A DNA stretch of 64,000 nt from Lunularia cruciata (Eukaryota > Streptophyta > Marchantiopsida > Lunulariales > Lunulariaceae). A program made the position numbers and the translations under genes. Of the stretch, positions 57,932-64,000 are shown in pieces. Position 1 is the stretch's first letter. Each line of letters begins with the position of its first letter. The notes below the pieces were generated by a model. That model was given only the letters and a program-made list of their open reading frames with translations. It was not told the origin of the DNA and made no database searches. The stretch covers positions 33,232,001 through 33,296,000 of the forward strand of contig OX419760.1 of the NCBI GenBank assembly GCA_948567375.1, written 5' to 3'.

Positions 57932-58030
57932 AAAATAGTGAAGGGGATCATTGCAAAAGTCCAAGTAGCAAGTGATCATTCGGAGGAGGAGAAGGCCAAT
58001 GTGCAAACTCCTTCAGAGTTGTGCCTTTTG
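57932..58030 (+). pseudogene. coiled-coil coding region (copy 2), 3' part
   Basis: Directly right of gypsy 2 the plus frame reads KIVKGIIAKVQVASDHSEEE and KANVQTPSEL. With the left part ending ERANLK at 51240, the two make one continuous charged helix-forming segment, so the gypsy element inserted into this coding sequence. Confidence 0.5.
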
Positions 58031-59930
58031 GGAAAGGTAGCATGCAATATTTGGAGTTAATGTCAATAATGTGAAGTGGCACTTGGAGTGGAATGAATCA
58101 TCACCTTCACAATTAACTTGGGATTTACTTGCAATGAAAGTAATATTTAATTTTCCATTTTCCATAGTGCAGGTGAAGTGGAGTGAATCATCACCTTTCA
58201 GGATAAACTTGGGATTAACATGTAATGAAATAAATTTTAGTTTTTCATTTTCCATAATGTGCCATAAGGGGTGATATTATCCTCTTCCCCTTCTAAAAGT
58301 GATTCTTACCCAAGAAGTTAAATATATAATGAAAATGAAAAAATAATTCTAAAATATTTATAATTCTCTTCAAATCTAGCTATTTCCAACCTATATCCTT
58401 GAGAGAACATCTTGTTACTTACCAGCATGTCACTGCAGATTCCTGAGGGCCCTATGGGCTGCCGCCAGGTCTGATACACAAATGCCCATCAGAAACCACT
58501 CTGGCCTTTGGCCCTCTGAGCCTCTTTTTGTCGCTGTAAGATTATCATGTAATATCAAATAAAATAGCGTAGAATCTATAAGTCAAATTTGATATTTCAA
58601 TATGGCATGTTGAGAAAGTGAAAATATTGGTCATAATAGATTTAATAATATGTTCTGGAAAAAAAATAAAAATAAGTATGATATTTATAATTGCAATATT
58701 TATAATAAAAATGAATGGTACTTTTTATAGATGTTATGTATTATAGTTCTTTCCATCCTTGAACAATTATCTTTAAAGTAAATATATTTATCTATTTAAA
58801 TAAATTTTATAAACTAAATCTTGATATATTTCATGCGGCTAATTTTTTTATAGTAATTCTTAAATTAAAATCCAAATTATTAAAAATTTACTCTGAAAAA
58901 TTTCTCATCATAAAGGCGATGCAAAGAAAAAATCATTGCAAATTGTAAATTGTTAGAAAATCCATCTCTTGCCCTTCCGATAAACAGTATCCTTATACGT
59001 TGACTTCTTTTTCATGGAACCTGAGTCCATACTTCATCACTTGAATTCCGTGGCTGGTATATTCACAACCAGGTTTCCGTGCCTCAAGCCTTCTATGCTC
59101 AAGATTTGGACATACCACCTTCCTCCATCCCCACGGTGTATATACTTAGAGGAACAAACAAATTACCTTCTAAAGAACTAATCCCAAGGATTGAAGTAGA
59201 CCTGCGTGAGATACATATGATAGATCTAATACTCTTCTAACTCTTATAGTTTGACCTATATTTTTAATAGGGGAATCATAGCAATCCTAGAAACCAAAGC
59301 AGAAACTCCACAGATTTATCGAGCGGGAGTTTCAGCCCTGCTGGCATCTTATCTTGCACTTAACCAAGCAAAAATAGATGGCAGTGCCATAATGTTTAGA
59401 ACCTGAGAGGAAACCAAATCTGCTAGTTAGACTTGTGAATTACTAATGAGTTTCTAACCAGATCAAAGAATCTCAATAATCTCCTTAAAACTCTTTTGCT
59501 GACAGTTCTGACCATTGTGAATTTAGCTGCCAAATGTGTGTGCTAATCAGATCAGGAGAAGGAGAAGCTCATGCCATGTGAAGTACAAACATGACAGAGC
59601 CAAAACGGTCAGACGAGAACTGTGAACTGAATGTCCCGTGAAAGGTGTTTCTGTGCTAATAAAGATAATTCTTACCTCTTAAGAATAGGACCCACACAGG
59701 TAGAATACGACTAATGTATAAAATGTAGGAGATTAGGACCGAGTATTATGCAAGCATCCAACTTCAGTTCAAGATGAATTGAGAAAACACTCTGGTATGA
59801 AGCCACCGATGTGCGTCCCCACTGCATGCCATTTTTGTCCTCCCATTATTGATCAAATTTCAGCATACCTGATTTGTTAGGAATGTTGGGTGGATGGTTC
59901 ATGTGTTTTGATTCGGTTTTGCCGAAACTC
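58031..59930. other. intergenic region
   Basis: No gene is recognised. It contains a 90 bp tandem duplication (58073-58260, listed separately) and long AT-rich stretches around 58550-58960. Confidence 0.5.
58073..58260. repeat. 90 bp tandem duplication
   Basis: gaatgaatcatcacc at 58091 recurs as gagtgaatcatcacc at 58181, followed in both by aacttgggatt-ac and ending attttccata-tg. Plus and minus open frames across it are repeat artefacts. Confidence 0.8.
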
Positions 59931-60603
59931 CCTGAAGTCCGCATTGATTCTTGCTTGTATTTTATTCAGCAGAATCATAAGCCGAAGTATCTGATTCTGA
60001 GACGGTTCCTTGATGCATTCGCCCCCACTTGTGAATAGCCACTGATCCACTGGAGGCGTGGCGAAGAGGAAATTCCTTTTAGAATCTCCGAAAAGTTGGC
60101 CAGCATCTTCTTATTGGCTTCGTCACACTCCAGGCGCGTGTCGGTCGTGGACCAGCAACACATAATTTCTTATCAGGAACCCCCCACGTCTTGTCCAAGA
60201 AAAGTTACCGGATCATTACGAGATTTCCCCACATTTCCCCATATGATGAGGTCCATCAGCAGATTCTCGGACATAAGATATTCATCAACACTATCTGTCT
60301 CCTAATCTTTTAGATCTAAAATGCCTTGAGAAGACACCGACAGAATACGAAATCTACACTGGTGCATATTTTAGGAAGCAGAGTCACAAGCCGGCAATCC
60401 TTGGTATTCTTCATTGTCCAAGTTTCCAAGTAGTCCTGGACAGAGGCTTCTTCCTTATACTGGAATCCTGGAAATAACACGATCTCCACATTGTAGTCTT
60501 CCTCACAAAGGAGCTCGTGTCGATGACCAGATAATCTCCACTTCTGCAAATGAACATACGCGATAAACCATGAGTTGTATGCATTGAATGAATCAATACA
60601 CAA
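59930..60603 (-). pseudogene. second SERAC1-like alpha/beta-hydrolase copy, degraded
   Basis: On the minus strand: VEIVLFPGFQYKEEASVQDYLETW and CRLVTLLPKI (60490-60370) match VELVLFHGIQLPG and CWPMTLLPEL of the copy at 31.7-33.3 kb. Next comes DEYLMSENLLMDLIIWGNVG then VTFLGQDVGGS (60300-60180), matching DEFLLAEMLITDLI and VILVGHDLGG. The third part, QILRLMILLNKIQARINADFREF (60000-59940), matches KFRLMNVLNKHQARINGAF. Frames change between blocks and a stop follows VGGS. The last exon with VPEGSARQDVDDF and HYDVC is not found, so the copy is 3'-truncated. The elbow residue is again Asp. Confidence 0.78.
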
Positions 60604-60683
60604 ATACTAATTCAGAGTCAAAACCTAGACCTACTTATGCATCTCTAAGAAAGCCAAGAATAATCAATTATTAGTGAAGAGAT

Positions 60684-60941
60684 CTACAACTTGGAGTAAT
60701 GGGTCGGGAAAACTGTCGGTGCAGGACTGCTGCTCGGAGCTAAGAATACCGTTGACAATCTGTTAGTACCCGCACCAACTAGACTATCAACCTTCTCCAG
60801 GACTTTACTCTGAGGAATCTTTTCCTCCAGAAGAGAAATAGAAGAATCCGATATTGTCCGTGCGCATAAAGATTTAAGGTCTTCAACATGAGTGGTGCTA
60901 TTAATTGACGAGAAATCGAGGCCTTGAAGATGGTTACACAA
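60684..60941 (-). CDS. possible 5' exon of the second SERAC1-like copy
   Basis: An 85-codon minus frame upstream of the hydrolase blocks reads MCNHLQGLDFSSINSTTHVE, ISLLEEKIPQSKVLEKVDSL and VGAGTNRLSTVFLAP. The composition is protein-like, and the position suits an N-terminal exon. No comparable segment was found upstream of the first copy, and splice sites joining it to the 60603 block could not be verified. It may equally be an unrelated frame. Confidence 0.3.
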   Translation of the reverse strand: MCNHLQGLDFSSINSTTHVEDLKSLCARTISDSSISLLEEKIPQSKVLEKVDSLVGAGTNRLSTVFLAPSSSPAPTVFPTHYSKL

Positions 60942-61054
60942 CAGTCAATTGTAAGAAGATCGCTGCCGGACGTAACGCTTCGCAGTTCCCTTGGGGACTC
61001 CACGGAACTCCAGGGCAAGACATGTTTGAAAGCAAAGGAGTAATGATTGATTTT

Positions 61055-61222
61055 ACGACGAGAACACACGGTGAGAGGATGACCTCACCTACGAGAACCA
61101 AATCTACAAACACACAAATCCGAACAATCGGGCAGACAACGAGAACGCACTGTGATGTTCAAAATTTACAAATACAAAGCCGAACAATTGGGCTGCCCAC
61201 AAGAACACACAGTGAGATGTGA
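61055..61222 (+). repeat. diverged tandem repeat, ~60-80 bp period
   Basis: Three related units end acgagaacacacggtgagagga (61061), acgagaacgcactgtgatg (61139) and acaagaacacacagtgagatg (61199), each preceded by a ccgaacaat-gggc or similar phrase. The plus frame across it (TRTHGER, TRTHCDV, TRTHSEM) is therefore repetitive. No function can be assigned. Confidence 0.65.
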
Positions 61223-62139
61223 GAACACAAAAGAGGAAAAGAGAGAGGAAGCATGTGAAAACAACTATAAACTAAAGGTGGTGATCTAGCAACTACAAAG
61301 AATCTACTTCTACTACAAAAACTCCTACTCCAAAGACCAAATTCCACCCTTTCCTGCACGCACAACTTTTCCCAGAGGATCTTTGTATTGATTACTAGTC
61401 CTTGTCTTGGAGTCTAGAGAGTATTATCAACACTACAGTTCTCTCCCTTATCCATCAAAGCATTGTTTCTTGGAACTACTAAGTATTGCACACCCTAGCC
61501 ACAAGTACTAGTGATCAGATGCACTCAGTCACTTAGGTTCCTCTTACAAAGATTCCTCCCCTGAACTCAACAAAGGTTTGACATCAATACTCAAAAATTG
61601 AACAAAGAGCTTTTTGGTCTTTCCCGAGATATATCTCCCATTGATTGAATGAATATTTACATATGGATTGAGATTCTAGAAAGTACTTTCTACCCAGGAC
61701 TAAAGGAATCTAAAGACTGAGGAAGTACTAAGATCTACCAAGAGTGCAATTCTCCCTTGTACATTGAAGATCTTATCATCCTTGTCTTCTCCTATCTTGA
61801 GGATCTAAGCATTGCTGATTGACTACCATGCGTCTTGGACATGTAATTTCCTACTTTGTCATCTTTGGAAATCTTTATCCTACTCCAAAGAGTACTACAA
61901 CTGCATATATACTTTATTCAATGAAAGTTCTTTGTTCCCAAAACTATTGTAAAGAATGAGCTTTACCTAAGGAGGAATTTAATTCTCTCCTTGTACTCTA
62001 CAATCTTAAATACTATTGTCACATGTTTCTTGTGAGGAAAAGAGAAGAAAAGGGAGCGAGAGGAAACAAGTGGGGTTATAAATCTCAGAATCTGAAGCCG
62101 GATGGGCTCGATGGGATGCAATAGCGTGTACAGCATGCA
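61223..62139. other. intergenic region
   Basis: No gene recognised. Frequent phrases such as tactact/agtactt and cttgtcttggagt give a low-complexity look without a clean repeat period. Confidence 0.45.
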
Positions 62140-62553
62140 TCATCTACACAACCACACGGCAAGTTCATCCTGCCGGGCATGCACTCCGCTGATTCCGCTG
62201 ACATAACTAGAGAAATGACAGCGAGCATCCGCAGCTTGAGCTAGCAGAGAATCACGAATTCGCAACAAACACACTGTCCAGACGAGGTGGAGGACAAAAT
62301 GTTGTCGCTCTAATCTCAAGCTTTGACGACGGTGACTTGCAACGGCCCCGCATTGACTTTCGAACCAAATTCGTCGATGTTTCTTCCCTGCACACTGGTA
62401 TTGCTGCGGGAGGAGCTGCGGGGAGAGTGTGGAGACGGGAGAGGAGAGGGAGAGACGTGAGACAATTTTGATAAAATTTGAGTGCTCTCTAGCATGTAGC
62501 TTTCGAGTGAATAGAAGATTTTCTTCGTTTTTCAATTTCGGTTCCATTGGCAT
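62140..62553 (-). CDS. hypothetical 137-codon open frame
   Basis: The longest uninterrupted frame in this part. It begins MPMEPKLKNEENLLFTRKLH, has a Ser/Pro-rich stretch and ends in a mixed segment with VHARQDELAVWLCR. I recognise no domain and no homologue. The GC content is higher than in the surroundings, and the region may be the 5' part of a transcript on the minus strand. Coding status is doubtful. Confidence 0.25.
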   Translation of the reverse strand: MPMEPKLKNEENLLFTRKLHAREHSNFIKIVSRLSLSSPVSTLSPQLLPQQYQCAGKKHRRIWFESQCGAVASHRRQSLRLERQHFVLHLVWTVCLLRIRDSLLAQAADARCHFSSYVSGISGVHARQDELAVWLCR

Positions 62554-62875
62554 CTAGATTGAAGACTATGGAGAATGGAATAGAAAAATATGAAGTTTTG
62601 TAGCCTTTTTAGGGTTGAGAGTGATCATTATACATTGAGAGTGATGGGTTGTGAATTTTCATTTCTAATCTCTGGGTTTTCATGATTAATTTCCATGTGA
62701 ATCCAATTTGAAAATTTTGGAGATGAAAATTGAAAGTTATGAGAGTTTATAGATTTTAGGGTTGGGAGAGATTGTTTTCTTATGGGAATTGGGATGTGAG
62801 GGGTTGTGGTTTTGCAGATATGGGGAGATATGGAGAGGAGTATCATGTGTTACTATCACTATTCTTGTGCTAGCC

Positions 62876-64000
62876 ATGGCTACACCTTCCCATTTGGGGT
62901 CACCTAGAGCGGGTCGGGATACACCATGCCCGGTGTGTCATCGACGCTTTACCTCGCAAGGGGTAAAGACCCATGTGGGAAGGATGCACAAGGACTATGA
63001 TTGGACCACTTGGGATGCCCACGTGAGACGAACGACCACATCGACAGCAGTGACACTCAAGATTACGCACGCTTCTTCTATACCTTTGTTGATCGTTCCA
63101 AGGATACCAATCGACTCGTGGGAGTGGTTAGTTTCTCAAGCGGGTTGCATTTTGGGGTTATTTGAGACTAGTTTTCCATGTCCACGTCTATTCCATAGGC
63201 TACCCCGCACACTCCATGATGAGACTAGACATGCTTTTTGCCTACCACTGGATCGTTTGGCACGTGATCCCTTGGACGAGTCAGTGTGGTTCCTATTCCT
63301 CCTACTCCCTCGATGGTGTCTTCGTTATGCTAGAGGGGGACGTGCAGGGCATAGAGAGGTGGCGGCTAGATTTCGTCGATTCCGAGCGGGGGATTGGGCA
63401 GCCCTTCAGGAGGAGTCTGTTAGGGCTACACGATTTAGGAGACAGACATTGCCATAGGATACCACAGATTCCACTCGATTACAACGATGTAGGACATTGG
63501 GTCAGGCAGGAGAGTTTAGTAGAGCAGCACGAGCGCTACACCCTTTGTCTATAGCGAGTCCTATTGATGAGACCATCTCTTCCTTACGCTCATTGCATCC
63601 TATAGCAGTAGAGGGACTACCACTAGAGGTCTTAGATTATCAGCCTTAGCAGCCTTTATGTCTTGATAGGTTGCTATTTGCACAAGCATTATGCACTACC
63701 CCTCGCCTTTCCTCAGGAGGCTTGTCAGGGATGGTTTATGAGCACCTTAGAGATTGCTTCCAGGCAGATGATCCTTCTAGTGGTTTTACCAAGTTGTTTC
63801 AGGTGGTTGCAGCAGTAGCGAGAGGAGATATTCCTATGTTTGTTAGTCGGGTCTTAGGTGCTAGTCGACTTCTCGCGATCAAGAAGGACACGGGAGGCAT
63901 TAGACCGATTGCTATTGGAGAGATCTTTTTGCGTTTGGTCAGTCATACCATTGTCCTTCAGCATCGTTCTCACTTTCGACAGCACCTTAGTCCACATCAG
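62876..64000 (+). pseudogene. C2H2 zinc-finger reverse transcriptase, 5' part, cut by the window edge
   Basis: One plus frame runs from ATG 62876 to the window end with only two stops, TAG at 63455-63457 and TAG at 63647-63649. Near residue 18 it has CPVCHRRFTSQGVKTHVGRMH, a C2H2 finger of the kind found at the N-terminus of some non-LTR retroelement proteins. Then DPLDESVWFLFLLLPRWCLRY and GGRAGHREVAARFRRF, GEFSRAARAL, PLEVLDYQP, SGGLSGMVYEHLRD and finally IKKDTGGIRPIAIGEIFLRLVSH, the N-terminal fingers of a reverse transcriptase (GGxRPIAxGExxxRL). The catalytic motifs would lie to the right of the window. The second TAG sits between Pro and Gln codons and looks like a CAG-to-TAG change. Assignment to a named clade needs the rest of the element. 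Confidence 0.78.

Noticed and set aside
1-64000. tRNA or rRNA genes
   Set aside because: No cloverleaf-consistent tRNA or recognisable rRNA segment was seen by eye. The TGGTATCAGAGC matches are primer binding sites, not tRNA genes. A tRNAscan run would settle it.

Overview
The window is nuclear DNA of a land plant, most likely a bryophyte and probably a moss. The main evidence is a ten-exon relic of a PiT-type Na+/phosphate symporter gene (the plant PTB group, retained in streptophyte algae and bryophytes but lost from seed plants). It has GT-AG introns, plant-type Ty1/copia and Ty3/gypsy retrotransposons with TGGTATCAGAGC-like primer binding sites, and a short fragment of chloroplast atpB. 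Base composition is AT-rich, and almost no long open frames survive. Species cannot be fixed from the sequence alone.

Layout. 1-2.7 kb holds no recognisable gene. 2.74-6.19 kb is the PiT pseudogene (+), decayed in its 5' half and intact in its last three exons. 7.98-12.85 kb is copia element 1 (-), with two LTRs and two ~100-120 bp SINE/MITE-like insertions that have 9-10 bp target duplications. 14.10-20.15 kb is copia element 2 (+), itself split by two solo LTRs of other families. 20.16-23.63 kb is gypsy element 1 (-), deleted for RNase H and integrase. 23.6-31.7 kb is mostly unrecognised AT-rich DNA plus a decayed coding region (27.4-29.6 kb) whose second half is coiled-coil. 31.70-33.34 kb is a SERAC1-like alpha/beta-hydrolase gene or young pseudogene (-).

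33.8-41.4 kb is repeat-rich: a fold-back member of the SINE/MITE-like family, a 55 bp minisatellite, a 135 bp tandem repeat, and three ~1-2 kb copies of a gene-free repeat unit, two of them head to tail. That tandem pair abuts, in the same orientation, a Penelope-like reverse transcriptase relic at 41.45-43.18 kb (-). 43.2-50.7 kb is intergenic with small tandem duplications, another SINE/MITE-like copy, the atpB fragment and a (TA)n tract. 51.24-57.93 kb is gypsy element 2 (-), full length in domain order, inserted into a second coiled-coil coding relic and itself carrying two solo LTRs of one family in opposite orientations. 59.9-60.9 kb is a second, more decayed SERAC1-like copy (-). 62.88 kb to the right edge is the 5' part of a C2H2-zinc-finger reverse transcriptase element (+).

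The window therefore reads as a layered transposon graveyard between a few host gene remnants. No operon-like or pathway cooperation is visible. The most unusual items are the Penelope-like relic with its tandem repeat units, the shared Ser-to-Asp change at the nucleophile elbow of both SERAC1-like copies, and the tiny interspersed family with clean target duplications.
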